Source: Apostichopus japonicus (taxonomy: Eukaryota; Echinodermata; Holothuroidea; Aspidochirotida; Stichopodidae). Taken from it: a stretch of DNA of 64,000 bases. Position 1 is the first letter of the stretch. The number at the start of each line of letters is the position of its first letter. The DNA is taken from assembly GCF_037975245.1 (NCBI RefSeq), contig NC_092572.1:7331501-7395500 (forward strand). The letters are read 5' to 3'. A program made the translations under genes and the position numbers. Positions 10,957-22,990 of the stretch are shown here, piece after piece. The notes beneath the pieces were generated by a model. It was not told the origin of the DNA. It was given only the letters and a program-made list of their open reading frames with translations, and ran no database searches.

Positions 10957-13900
10957 TTCGTTTACTTTTTGTATAAGTTTTTTAAACGAACCTAACCATT
11001 CCTCCAAACATTATACTACAATCGTCGCTTTCAAATAAATGTCCGACGTCCAACTTCTTGACACAAAGGATTTCAATTTCTAATGGTTCCTGTACAAAAC
11101 TTTACAGGCTGACTTGGATATTGTAAACATATTTTAGCAAACAGTAATAATAACATTATCGACTTTTTCACATCAAATTTGAATATTACTCTAGACAATC
11201 CTTCAAAGTTGTAGTGCACTCAAACATTATCATCAAACAAGAACAATGATGTGAAAATAGATTTGATCTGTATTTTCTGTATAACGATGATATCCTTCTG
11301 CATTGGCCTGGATGCACTGAAATGATAGCAGATAAACATGTTTCTTTATTTGAAAAATGGTGTCCTTTCAATTTATATTGTGGTACATATATGCAGGCAG
11401 GGTAAATGTAAAAACTACTTTAGATAAGTTCCAAATGCCTGGAAAGTCATTAATTACGATCATGATGTTATATAAAATGTAAGTGGAAAAATAACCGATT
11501 CGTAAAATGTTGCAATTTGTCTGATGATATGTGAAAAAATGCCGCAACATATAATATCTATATTATTTACTTAAGGTAATATGCAAAGTACAAATAACGC
11601 CATACTGTAAGTCCAAAAACCAATGTCGACCTACTCATTCGTTATTGGTTATAAACATTATATTAAACGTATCTTTCAGAGTTCCATTGCCCAGATAATC
11701 TTCCTCTAACACTTGGAAGAACAAATTTCATCGACTGTAAAATACCGACACATTACCAATCTATCTTTTGGTATTCACCGGACGAGGGCCTAATGACGAG
11801 TTTTTCAAACGGCGAGAAAGGAGGAAACGGCTACAAATCCGGACATTTCGATATTCTTGCCGATGGAACGCTTGTGATTTACAATACCGGCATTGATGAT
11901 CTCGGAACATATTATGTGGGCGTCACTTATAGTGATCATGTCGTTCAATATGCCAGCGTTTTAAAGACACATAATGGAACATGTAAGTAAATTTGTTCAT
12001 GATTAAAAATGTTAATGAGTAAAACTGTTTATGAAGTAAGCAGCGATGCGGGGATTGTCGCAACTCAAGTAGACGGGTAAAGATGAGCCAAGGGTCTCGA
12101 CTGGATATCTTTCTACAGAATTATTTTCCCAAACAAATTAACGATAACCATTTAAATGCACATTTAGGATACAAAATACAAAGCTTAATAATTCTCAATA
12201 ATAGTTCTCAATAATTGGCTTCAGTGAGACGTGGTTAAGTGACCAAATATCACCTTTGTTACAAATAGATCAATATACTTTTATAGAAAGTCACAGGGAT
12301 AGCAAGAGAGGTGGTGGTGTTGGTCTTTTTATATCGAATAATTATACGTTTGTAAAAACGACTGACATATCTTTTTTCAAGAAGGCGATAGAAAGCATTT
12401 TCATAGAAATAGCAATGAATAAGAATAATATAATCGTTGGAGTAGTCTATAGACCTCCACAGGGTTTGACATCTACATTCAATGAATATATAAATATTAT
12501 ACTCAATTTAATATCTAGTGAGAACAAACATGGTTATATCATGGGGGATTTTAATATTGATTTACTAAATAATGGAACTTCTGACTTCATAAACACTGTG
12601 TTTTCAAACAATTTTTTCCCTACAATTTCCAAGCCTACTCGAGTAAGTGGAACCGTGGCCTCACTTATTGACAATATATTCACCAACAATATTACTGATA
12701 TCACGCCTGGCATACTACTAACGAATATAAGTGACCACTTCCCCGTTTTCATTCAAACTTCAGTAGAACAGAGTAAATCTGATTCTGGCTACTACGCTAG
12801 GAACTATTCCGTCAAGAATACTACGTATTTTAATAATTTAATACATAATACCGACTGGAATTTCATATGTTTTATTGAGGACGTGAACGTAGCTTATTAC
12901 AATTTCATTACAGTTTTTCAAAATATTTATGATGAATGCTTTCCATATATTTATATCAGTAACTCAAAGCGTCGTAAAAAGCGTCATCCTTGGATAACGA
13001 CTGGTATTTTACAATCAATCAAACGTAAAAATAAACTCTATCGTAAGATGTTGAAAAACCCCAATATGGACAATTCCGACAAGTTTCGTACTTACCGTAA
13101 TAAATTGACCCACATTATTCGTATTTCGAAAACTCGGTATTATTCTGATAAGTTCAATAGTTGCAGTGGCAATTCTAAACATACTTGGGCAATAATCAAT
13201 GATGTATTACATAATAGAAAAAGTAAGTCGTCTATTCCCGACACGATGAAAGTCAGCAACGGTAAAACCAATGATCCTAAGCAGATTACAAACGCATTCA
13301 ATGATTTCTTTATAAATGTTGGGCCCAACTTAGCGTCAGATATTCATAGTGACACTAATCCAAATCATTACCTGAGAAATTCAAATCCTTCAACCCTTTA
13401 TATGTCTCCTGCAAATGAGAGTGAAGTATTTAAAGTTGCACTTGCTTGTTTGAAACCAGATAAATCTGCCGGCTTCGATGGCATAAAGCCTTCAATACTA
13501 AGAAAGGTGTTACATTACGTTGTTCACCCTCTGACTCACATTATAAATTTATCCTTAGCAACTGGTACTGTCCCAGATCATATAAAAATTGCGAAAGTTA
13601 TCCCTGTTTACAAAGAAGGGGATCATGATGTTATAGGTAATTATCGCCCAGTTTCTGTACTAACAGGCTTCTCTAAAATCTTTGAAAGAATAGTTCATAA
13701 TCGTATTTATAATTTTATCAGTAAACATGATATTATGTTCAAAAGTCAATATGGGTATCGGCCAGGACACTCAACCGAACTTGCTTTGACTGAGGCCCTG
13801 GAGGTATTGTATGATGCCATAGATAATAAAAGGATTTCCGTCGGTGTATTCTTGGACTTGTCCAAAGCGTTTGATACAATTGATCACCGTATTTTGTTTA

Positions 13901-16900
13901 TGAAATTGTCACATTATGGCATAAGAGGCACAGGACTAGACTGAATTAGAAGCTATTTATCAAACAGAAAACAATTTACAAATTGTCTTCATACGGATTC
14001 TGATTGCATGAATGTTGTTTGTGGGGTTCCACAAGGATCTATATTGGGGCCCTTGCTTTTTATAATATATGTAAATGATATTTGTCATGTGTCAGATAAT
14101 TGTACTATCATATCATTCGCTGATGATACTAATATTTTTTTCTCTGGCTTGGATCCTGTGGAAATGAGGGCTAGAGTTTGTCATGTGCTTGATGAATTTC
14201 ATGCTTGGTTTTCAGCTAACAAACTTTCTTTAAATGTAGGTAAGACAAAATATGTTGTTTTCAATGAAGGTAGGAATAGGAATATTCTGTCTGACATACA
14301 GATGCATGGTAGTAGTCTAAAAAAAGTGTGTTCTACCACTTTTCTAGGGGTAACTATTGATTCTGGTCTGACATGGCGTCATCACATAAATACAATATCA
14401 ACAAATATTTCTCGTGGCGTTGGGATTCTTTCCAAATTGAAGCACTACTTACCAAAACATATTCTTCGTTCTTTATATTTTACTTTAATTTATCCTCACC
14501 TTACTTATTGCATTACAGTTTGGTCTGGCACGGCTGCTTATAACATTAAGAAACTTTTTGTACTTCAAAAAAGGGCTATTCGACATATATCTTCTGCCGA
14601 CTATAACGATCATACTAGTAAATTATTTGCCTCACTTAAGCTACTGAAATTACCGGACCTTGTGAAAGTTCATCTTGCTACATTCGCTTATCGATCTACT
14701 AATAGGTATAATCCGCCCACATGTAAAAATTTATTCACTGTTAATAGGGAAATCCATGATTATAATACAAGACAGGCTGGTCACATACATAGACTTTTTC
14801 CCCATAGTAACCTGGGTAAACAGAGTATACGTTATCGGGCAAACACTTGCTGGAATTATCTACTTAATCATCATGATCATATACAAATGATTCTCAGTCA
14901 CCACGTTCCTTTAAAAGTCAATTAAGCGAGGTTTACATAAGTGATTATTGATCCATAATACTTTTTAGAAATCTTTGTTTGTTTATATCGTTAACACTGA
15001 TAACTTAATTATTTTCCTTCTTTACGGAGTGGCTCTACTCGATAAGCCTTTCAGGTTTTTAGATCACTTCCTTTCTCTTTATACTCAATTTCATATCTGT
15101 AAACGTTTGTATGACATACAATGTACCGTATATTGAGAAAAAACAAATAAATGAAATGAAAATGAAATGAAAAAACGTACCTCATTGGGCTCATTACACA
15201 CTATTAAGATCGAGTTATTGTTGGGATAAGTCTGAATACACGCAACGTACATACGCCCGTGGCGCGTGGCTTTTACGTTGAAAGTGCAGTTTTTCCTTTT
15301 CGGGTTAGAACTGTGGAGTGCCCGAACGAGATCTCTGCTCAGCAGTACAAGCTTATGGGCTGAGCCTAACAATGCTACAGCCTACATTCCCGAGTTGACC
15401 CCAACAATTCTACCATTCAGCCTTGGTTGGTTGCACAGAGGATGGGACGATTCTTAACCAGAATGCAAAACGCATTGAAGTTTCGATGACTTCATTGCAA
15501 TAGACTTCTGCCAGAAATAGCTAATACAATATAAATGGTCCGATGTAAAATTACTCTATGGCATGGTAACCACACAGGCCAGTCTATTTTAGGTGGCTAT
15601 ACACACCTCCACCAAAAACAGTAGGGTTCTTGCACTCAATGTGATGCATCTACTCACCAAGTATGAGAAGAATCCACGATTCCCATGGTTTTTTATCATG
15701 TAAAAGGGTTTATCTCCTGCCTCCTGGTGACCTCACAAGCAACAGGATTGTTATACTCATATTGCAACTCCATATACCATGTATGAAAAGTATCCATGAT
15801 AATATTTACCATGAGAAAACATGTTGTAAAGGTTTTCATTCCTCGACACTGAACTATTTCTAAACGTACTCGCTGTTTGTCGACAGTGACTTAAACTCTA
15901 CTCGCCAAAACGCAAAATTCACTGCAGGCCACTATGACTGATGTTCACGTCTCCATAGTGCAGATCTACAACGTCAATACTTTTTACGCAGATACACAGA
16001 TACACAGTGCCACGTAATCGCATATTGAAAACTATGTTTCTGTGCAGTATGAAATTTAAATTTGTTTCCACCAAAAATAAGTGATGAACAAAGTAAGACA
16101 TGTCGCAGAATCATAAATAAGCAGCAGTAGGCCTAATGTAGGGTCTGAAAAAACACAAATAAAGCAACTGTAAAAACATACCTACGAAGAGAGCTTGGCT
16201 CCTGTTACGTTAGGGCTGCTATAGTACTATAGGCATACACTATACAGTAGCTAGGTGTGCGCGAGTCCTAAACCCATACAGTACCTCACTGTGACTTTCA
16301 ACCGCTACTCAATTATCGCGGTTTGTACATTTTTCCAATTATTTATCTTGTCTTTCAGTTGCAGACTAAGTGTGCAAAAATTATCTATTATTCCATTACA
16401 CAGCCTAAATCAAAGCGATCTTTTACGCAATGAAAATCGCAAATGAGAGATCAGCTATCTTCCACTCGAACTGGATTTGAATAATGAGCTTTGAAAAACA
16501 CATGGCAGCAATAAAAGCAAATCTCTACACATTAATAAGGTTTTGTAATTTTTGATGCGAATTGTGAAAGATGGCATGTCCAAACCTGTCGAACAATCAT
16601 ACAATGGGGCTCGGAACCTCTTCAAAAACTGCTCATGCTCAGGCCCAGTTAACGTTTATTTGAACGGTTCATCTACCGACTAGGGATAGACGAGTTCTAC
16701 TCAAAAGAATGTTAGTTACAGGCAACGTTGCTAGCCTAACTTTTGTAGCGTTTACGGACTTTTCAGAACACACACAACTCAGCATCTGTTTATTGCGCAA
16801 TTTGACCTGGTAGGTCAAAAATAAGTTTTAAAATGTTATCTTTAGAAATTTGTTCATTTGTTCTTATTTAATTGTCATTTCCCTCCATTTTTGAGTGTTT

Positions 16901-19900
16901 GAATTGATTAAACTACCAACATTTAAGACCAAACGATACTGCTTCATTCGTATTTTTTCAATTTTAATGTTCGTCAGAAGAAAATGCTGTTTTACATGAG
17001 GTGACTATTACGTCATTCAGGAAAAAAGATCAAGGGAGGCATAAGGAGGATTAAATACAGATCAGCAAAAATTAGCGAAAAAATGCTGTTTCCTAGCACT
17101 TGTGAGGGTCATTTATGAATGGAGATAAAAACGAGGGTACCCGGTCTTAAATTTGATTTGAGACCTCTGATGACGTCATCATCGGTCTCAAATCAAATTT
17201 AAGACCGGTTCCCCTCGTATTTATTCCCTAAATAAAACTTTTACATACATCGTTTGACTTTACAGATGAATCGGATGATTTCGATTGTCTTAGCCCGCAG
17301 TTTCTTCGCATTGGCAGGGCAGGTTTCATCCATTGCAATATACCGCCAGGCTTTCTGTCAATCTTTTGGTCACATTCATTGGATGACATCCAGTCGTCAA
17401 CTGCTTTTATTGACAATGGCGAGAAAGGAGGGAACGCCTACAACTCAGGACATTTTGATATTCTTGAGAACGGGGCATTGGTTATTAACAATGTCGCAGT
17501 CGATGATGAAGGACTATACCAGGTTGATGTTATTGACCGTACCGCATCTGTTAGGAGGGCTCAGATCATCATACATGCAACAGGTGAGCTGAACTAGTGT
17601 GTAAATGGCTTGAAATGAGTAACTAGAGTTATATAACATGAGCTATACTGCAAATGCGCAATTGGATCTTTCATTAAGAATTTTTTTTGAACAGAGATGT
17701 GTACGACTAAAGAGGACCATGTTTCTATTTATAATAATAAATATTACTAATATTACTATTACTAAAAAATCAAAATACATTCGAATAAAAAGTCAAAGTG
17801 ATAAATACGATGAAAACATTAAAAAAAAGACTAAACTTTGCAGAAGCTAATTTGCTTGTTCGGTTTTGCTCGTTCGGTTTTTTGTTGACAGGGAGATTTA
17901 TAAACAAGAAAAAAAAACTTTGACGGTAAAAATCTGACATTAAAGAAATTAGTCATGTAATACTAATGATAATGATAATGTGCGACGTAAGCTCTTATGA
18001 ATATAATATCTGGACAGGTTTGCATTCACAAAGTGATGTTCAGTGTATTAATGAGGAAGCCCAAAAGACAAAATCTTACTTTTCATTGATTACGGTAAGC
18101 TGCGGTAAGCTGTGGTAATGTTTGAGGGGAGGATGGTGTACCCAGAAATTTTCGACAGTCGATATATTATATAATGCAAAATTGTGCAACTTTAAGATGA
18201 ATTTTTGCTTTTTTTTCTCACATATATAAAACATAATTTTCATATTTGAGATGTGGAAATGAAAATATCCAACCTCTGAAGAAATTAGTCATAATTCAAC
18301 ACAAACCTTATCCTCGATCTTCACTCAATGTTTAAATTAGAGACTAATGTGTCTTTTATGGCAATATAAGTGATCAAATTTATTGTTTGAAATCAATATC
18401 TTGCAGTACTTTGGCAGATTAAACGTTAATACCGATACGGATACTAAATCATCTTTAAATCAACAGAAAGTTGTCATCGTTTCTATGAATAGGGCTTCTG
18501 AAGCAACGAAAGCATTAACTCTACCGAGCTACACTCGTAACGACAAGCCCATGTTCATTACTGTATTTACGCTTTGTTGGCTATCTAACGATCAAAATGT
18601 TTAGCGTCTAACAATAACATGGAGTTGATGATTAGATGGGCCATCCTCTCAGTAAAATATTGAAGGATACATCCTGTTTCCTGATCTTGTAACCTTGTTT
18701 CAAAATTTAAAATGCATTTCGAATGAACACTTTCTTAATTAACCATCATTTTTCGTATGGAGGAGAAAATGTACTTTCTGGCACATTGATATCTATAACA
18801 TCGAGGGGGGGGGGGTGAGGGTGTTAAGGGGGCGAGGGTGAATACATTGGCCATCCCTTCTAGACAAATTTTTGAGGATACATCTCCCATCGCAACGGGA
18901 TCCACTCCCAAGGTCTGTCGTGTATATTTCAAAACATGATATACGGTTAGCAACTAGTTTGAATCAGAGTACAAACTGCTGTATTAATTTCATATTCGTA
19001 AATATTTTCGATGCGCTACATCTGGTAAGAAAATAAAGATAGTAATCACAAAAACGATCAATGTTATACAATGTTCAACGCATTTTATACCAAACAATTC
19101 CTTCTTCCTACATTTACTTGCAATCAAATTCAAACATTTTTTTTCATTACAGCTACGCCTGATCAAAAGCATCCATTTATTAGTCTTTGTAGAAAACGTC
19201 ACCAGTGTTTGAAGACTTCACACAACAGAGTAAACTTAACATGTAGTTTCCACAAATCAAGACCAGCTGTTGATTTAAGATGGTTTACTTGGGATTCAAA
19301 CGGAAGCATTGAGCTCAATACCACACAAGTTGTATCAGTTGAAAATAATCAGTTGTATAGTACAAGAACGGATTTTCTGATTTCTGAGTCATCCAACCTC
19401 TTTGATATGTATTCATGCCGGGCTTCTGGCCCTCCCCTGTCACCGGCAAATGTTGAGTCATTCATTTTAATTCATAACACTCAAATGACAAGTAAGTTTC
19501 AAGGCGTTCATATAGAACAAGTAACATTGTTATTGTATGGGAGCGCCAGTCTGTCTTGTCACAAAACGGACAATGTGATATCTGAAATTGTTCTTTGGAA
19601 AGCAGGGAAGTCATTCTCTACGCTTAATGAAATTGCCCATTCCTATTACATCGAAAATCATCGACAACGCTATTCAAAGGCCGAATTAATGTTTGATGAT
19701 CACACTGGCGATATTAAAGTTCGAGATGTAACGCAGAGAGACCACGGAACTATCTATATGTGCTTCTCAAGCGTCAATGGAAGAGAAGCTGCAACTGCAT
19801 ACTCTATCTTTGTAATAGGTGAGATGTTTTTTCAATGTTTTTAGGTAGGAATATTCTATACTAACATCGTTATGACTGAATTGAGAATAGAGAAGTTATC

Positions 19901-21471
19901 TTCAAAGCACCACTATTAGTTTCAGACAATTATGTAACGTATTTGGTATACATGAGAGCAATGGCTTAGCCAGGGGTGCGGTGGGGGGGGGGGGTGCTTG
20001 CATGGGTGGACAAAAACTTTCGAAAAGAAACTAGATAACCATAGTTTATTATACAAATAGGTTAATTGTCTTTACAGCACATTGTCAGTGGCGTATCTAA
20101 ACATGGGAGGTGGGTGGGAGAGGTTGTAACCAGGTGCACCCGAGTGGTCTTTGTCTTGGTAAAAACTTACAACTTGCGGAACATAGAATATAAATAGATG
20201 CTTTATCCCTAATATGATTTCAATATGATTTATACAATGTTTTCAGAGACAGACATACCTTCAAAATAACGTACCTTACAGAAGCGGAACAATGGTGTTG
20301 TTGGGATTATACATCCCATTTTCAACCTCAAACAAAACTTCCAAAGGACGTCTAAACACAACATATATACATTTATTTAAAGTCTTAATATGCCTCATAT
20401 GCACCACTTGACGTCTTAAAGTTGAACTTCTGGGGAGGGCCCCAATGCAGTCTGCTTTATAGATACCGAACTACCATGGTTCCATGAAAGGTCATATCAT
20501 AACACGCATTAACTCAAGTTAAATGCTCTGAATCTTAAAATGATGAAAACAAATCATCCGTTTTGATTACAGTGTTACATCATTATATCAAGTACTGTGA
20601 ATAAATTTGGATTGACAGACCCAAAGAAACCACCATTGGTTTGTGTCAAATCATACACATAGAACAATTTCGTTACAGAATGATATTGCAACATTCTTCC
20701 ATAGAATAAAATTACAACGTGTTTGAATTACATTGTATAACATACGTTTATTCGGTCTCAATTCATTTTTATGGTTTCTTGTAGTTCCGCCATCTCCACC
20801 ATATATCAGAATTGTCGGTTGCAGTGATACAGTGTCCAGCTGTCAAAAACGTGGGCGTGAAGGCAAAATCGTCTGCAAGGTTTCAAATGTGTTTCCAAAT
20901 GTTACTTTGCAACCGAGTACATCAACACCACCGGATCGTGTAAAGTTTACAAACATCATACAAAAAGAAGACAAAAACGGCGACAACTATGATATTACCC
21001 TTGTGTTCAATTATACCGTTGGCAGTACTTTTTGTAATGTTGACGTGCCCATAACGTGTATAGCTGTCGGAGAACCTGCTTTGACGTTTCCGTCCCAAAG
21101 AGATGTATTTGTAAAAGGTTAGTTTCTGATGATGATTTCCAGTCATGAATCTTTTATTAATATACAAACAGAATGCTGTTTTTTGACATCATCCAGGTTA
21201 GGTTAACCCATCGCCGAGTATCTGTTGTTGTTGTAATGTTTTCATAAAAGAACTGTGGTATTTTACTATAAAAGAAGAACATTAGACTACAATTCTTCCC
21301 ATGCTCTTATTTTACGCAGAAAACTGTGTAACAAGTGCCATCTGGTCCGAAGTGGCGATAACGGAAAGATCTGATGTCCAACCGTCTACTATGTCGTCGC
21401 TAAAGATAACGGCCAAGTTGACTATGAATATTACGTGTTTGGTGACCGTGCTCTTCATAACTTATGTATAA
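10902..21471 (+). CDS. Gene A: multi-Ig extracellular protein (gene-level model)
   Basis: Joined exons: (10902-10956, uncertain), 11680-11982, 17266-17583, 19153-19818, 20785-21117, 21320-21471. All internal borders are phase 1, so the chain stays in frame. The predicted protein has two V-like domains with displaced cysteines, two canonical Ig domains, one more Ig-like domain and a short hydrophobic end. It is likely secreted or surface-bound. The domain order resembles invertebrate immune or receptor ectodomains but I cannot name a family. The first exon and the membrane attachment are the weak points. The long transposon-filled introns are unusual next to compact gene B. Confidence 0.6.
11680..11982 (+). 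CDS. Gene A, V-type Ig exon 1
   Basis: The acceptor TTTCAG ends at 11679 and the donor GTAAGT starts at 11983. The exon is 303 bp with phase 1 at both ends, the class typical of shuffled Ig domains. The frame is open from FHCPDNL through a B strand FIDCK, a C strand SIFWY and an E-F region GTLVIYNTGIDDLGTYYV. The Asp-x-Gly-x-Tyr motif of the F strand is present, but the usual F-strand Cys is replaced (YYVGV). Cys occurs instead in the N-terminal FHC. The exon is clearly homologous to the one at 17266-17583 (shared NGEKGGN and SGHFDIL), so two V-like domains probably follow each other in one extracellular protein. Confidence 0.75.
12190..15175 (+). mobile_element. 5'-truncated non-LTR retrotransposon (endonuclease + reverse transcriptase)
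   Basis: A single frame runs from about 12205 to 14928 with one stop. The endonuclease part shows GFSETWLSD, GGGVGLFI, YRPP, MGDFNIDL and SDHFPVFI. The reverse transcriptase shows GFDGIKPS, NYRPVSVL, FLDLSKAFDTIDH, GVPQGSILGP and FADDTNIFF, followed by a C-terminal region with the usual TYCITVWSG-like segment. ORF1 and the first part of the endonuclease are missing, as expected from incomplete reverse transcription. The only disabling change I see is TGA at 13942-13944, where relatives have Trp before IRSYLSNR. The 3' UTR ends in a short AAATGAAATG-type microsatellite (about 15143-15175) instead of a plain poly-A tail. The motifs fit the CR1/Jockey group; the exact clade is not determined. 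It is inserted in an intron of gene A. Confidence 0.9.
12205..14928 (+). pseudogene. ORF2 (endonuclease-reverse transcriptase) of the non-LTR element
   Basis: About 907 codons in one frame, interrupted once (13942-13944). Order: APE-like endonuclease to about 12770, linker, then reverse-transcriptase fingers and palm (about 13390-14150) with catalytic FADD at about 14118, thumb and C-terminal domain to the stop at 14923-14925. The good preservation suggests recent insertion. It would nick target DNA and prime reverse transcription there. It is unlikely to be functional now because of the stop and the truncated start. Confidence 0.85.
17130..17219. repeat. Near-perfect 90-bp hairpin with TGACGTCA centre
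   Basis: The left arm CGGTCTTAAATTTGATTTGA is repeated as its exact complement about 40 bp later (AGACCGG side). The outer parts CGAGGGTACC and the complement of CGAGGGGAACC also pair with few mismatches. The centre TGATGACGTCATCA is itself a palindrome containing the CRE core TGACGTCA. It lies 46 bp before the V exon at 17266. It may be a very small fold-back element or a structured regulatory site. Confidence 0.85.
17266..17583 (+). CDS. Gene A, V-type Ig exon 2
   Basis: The acceptor TTTACAG ends at 17265 and the donor GTGAGC starts at 17584. It is 318 bp, phase 1 on both sides, with an open frame. The translation starts DESDDFDCLSPQF, with B-strand FIHCN, C-strand SIFWSH, then NGEKGGN, SGHFDILENGALVINN and an F strand DDEGLYQVDV. 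As in the exon at 11680 the F-strand Cys is absent and an extra Cys lies near the N terminus (FDC), suggesting a non-standard disulfide. Its second half recurs almost unchanged at 42281-42540, with about nine differences by eye over 254 bp. Confidence 0.8.
19153..19818 (+). CDS. Gene A, exon with two Ig domains
   Basis: The acceptor TTACAG ends at 19152 and the donor GTGAGA starts at 19819. It is 666 bp, phase 1 on both sides. Ig domain 1 has NLTCSF, LRWFTW and DMYSCRA; domain 2 has SLSCHK, IVLWKA and DHGTIYMCFS. Both keep the canonical Cys-Trp-Cys pattern, unlike the V exons upstream. Potential N-glycosylation sites are visible (for example NLT, NTT). The frame is open throughout. An internal AAGTAAGT near 19488 sits at the domain border and may mark a lost intron. 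The paralogous exon 43141-43806 has the same length and phase. Confidence 0.8.
20785..21117 (+). CDS. Gene A, Ig-like exon
   Basis: The acceptor CTTGTAG ends at 20784 and the donor GTTAGT starts at 21118. It is 333 bp, phase 1 on both sides. The translation begins VPPSPPYIRIVGC and contains GKIVCKVSNVFPNVTL, DITLVFNYTV and VPITCIAVGEP, that is an Ig-like fold with paired Cys and N-glycosylation sites. The donor is GTTAGT here but GTAAGT in the duplicate at 45999. Confidence 0.75.
21320..21471 (+). CDS. Gene A, terminal exon
   Basis: The acceptor TTACGCAG ends at 21319. The phase-1 exon reads ENCVTSAIWSEVAITE..., then SLKITAKLTMNITC and a short hydrophobic tail LVTVLFITYV before TAA at 21469-21471. 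It looks like half an Ig domain followed by a hydrophobic end, so the product may be membrane-attached, GPI-linked, or simply shortened. No kinase or long cytoplasmic tail follows. The duplicate (46188-46363) has a different, longer tail. Confidence 0.6.
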
Positions 21472-22596
21472 TGTTATAACATTTAAATGGTTAGTTTTTC
21501 ATACAAGTATACGCTGTGGGGCGGATAGTCTCTTATCAGTGTGGTCATAAAAATGTATCATAATTTCTCAAGTTTATTAATGTTTTAGTTGAATTACTAA
21601 CGTTTTGTGTGATACCTGTCAAATTAAAACAAATGAACATGAAAACAATGTCTGTCAGTCTGTTAACAATTAATCAAAATGTCTGCTTATGAGTATAGAA
21701 AAGATTTGTAGTAGAGAAAACAGTATGAATATTTTGCATTTATTCTTTACCTTTGTCAAGTTGCACAGTTATATACCGTATCGTGTCAATCGTTAACAAT
21801 GAAGTTTTTTATTTCCTTTAATATGCACATAAGCAGGAAAAGTGTTTATATAGTTATTGTTTATGAGAGTGTTCTACGCACTAGGATGGCATAATTTCGT
21901 AACAGAGAATTTTCATCTTTCCCACTCTTATACTGACTTTTCATTGTTTTGAACTTCTTTTTGGTAGACCATTTCCAACAACGGTTTCGTTGAATGAAAT
22001 ATCTAAAACTGAAATACAGAAGACCTCGGAACAAGACAAATAGAGAAAATGCGGCGGAGCGACGTACCCAGTGCTATTAACAGATGATGTGCTGATTCAA
22101 AGCTGTTTTTACCTTTCCCACCCTCTCTCTTGACAACACTCATTCGATTTTGACACTGGCTGTTTCTGGCTTTGGTTTCCGCTATGGTTATGATGCTCTA
22201 GTTATTGCTACAGCTATCGTAGCTATTGCTATAGCTGTGACTACAGACTAAAGGAAAACAAATATGTCTCCAAGGAAGGCTAGAAGAGGACCAACCAAGC
22301 TCTTCTCCAGGAACGCAAGAAACACATAAAGGTGACATCTGCATGGTCCCATGACGGAAAAATTCTAGAACGCGTGACTGTTAATGGTACTGACCACTCG
22401 AAGCGTATATAAATAGGCAACTTAATGATATTTCCAACGGTGATCGTAATGAAAACTCTTGTGATGGTAAATTCTTTAAAGAATACCATGATAAAGTTGA
22501 TCATGAACATTATGTATATAGCACTGTTTTCAGTAAATGAAACATTGAGACCTAATTATATGGTTAGAAGCGAAAATGGTTAGAGGCAACAATTTT
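21472..22596. other. Non-coding, no gene seen
   Basis: Downstream of gene A. A short GCTATAGC/TAGCTATTGCTA-type repeat lies near 22195-22250. Nothing else is recognised. Confidence 0.4.
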
Positions 22597-22752
22597 CAAA
22601 TTTCTATTTCTATTTCTATTCTTAAGTTTTTCTTTCTTTTTTTCTTTTTGGGGAGTCTCCTACTTTGTTAAGCCTTGCAGGCTTTATAGGAGACTTCCCG
22701 TCACACTGTAAATTGTGATGAAACAAATAAATATACAAATACAAATACAAAT
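22597..22752 (+). mobile_element. 3' end of a non-LTR retrotransposon (hairpin + microsatellite tail)
   Basis: GGGAGTCTCCTA at about 22650 pairs with TAGGAGACTTCCC at about 22687, forming a stem with AAGCCTTGCAGGCTT in the loop. It is followed by ACAAATAAATATACAAATACAAATACAAAT. The same layout (AAGCCTTTCAGG then a short tandem tail) ends the element at 15000-15175. It is an isolated 3' fragment. Confidence 0.65.
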
Positions 22753-22990
22753 TTCAATTGTTCACCTTAATATAAGAAGCCTTTCTAAGAATTGCCAAAG
22801 TTTTGTTGCTTACCTGGATTCTATTACACGTTAGTTTGATGTAATACTGCTATCTGAATTAGGAAAAAGTGATGTAAGCTATTTCAGTAAGATACTGACA
22901 GGTTATGACCTTGAATTTGAACGATCTTCTTCTTCATTTATAATAATATATGTGATTTCAACTAGCTGGAAAGTGGTAATTTTAATTTTT
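22753..22990 (+). pseudogene. Endonuclease start fragment of a non-LTR element
   Basis: The translation contains LNIRSLSKNCQSFVAYLDS, a stop, then FDVILLSEL, the standard beginning of a retrotransposon APE endonuclease. It breaks off and is followed by a second, different endonuclease start at about 22997. Confidence 0.6.

Larger units (their letters stand above)
11983..17265 (+). other. Long intron of gene A hosting a retrotransposon
   Basis: The interval between two phase-matched V exons. It holds a non-LTR retrotransposon (about 12190-15175) and, just before the next acceptor, a near-perfect hairpin (17130-17219). The stretch 15180-17130 shows no gene; short frames there are unsupported. 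Confidence 0.6.
17325..21471 (+). repeat. Segmental duplication block 1, left copy (gene A part)
   Basis: Matches 42281-46363 in the same orientation: V exon second half, double-Ig exon, Ig exon, terminal exon, and introns including G-tract regions (19980 and 43970) and the sentence GAAAGGTCATATCAT (20483 and 45157). The left copy lacks the hAT-like element present at 44433-45086. Confidence 0.85.
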
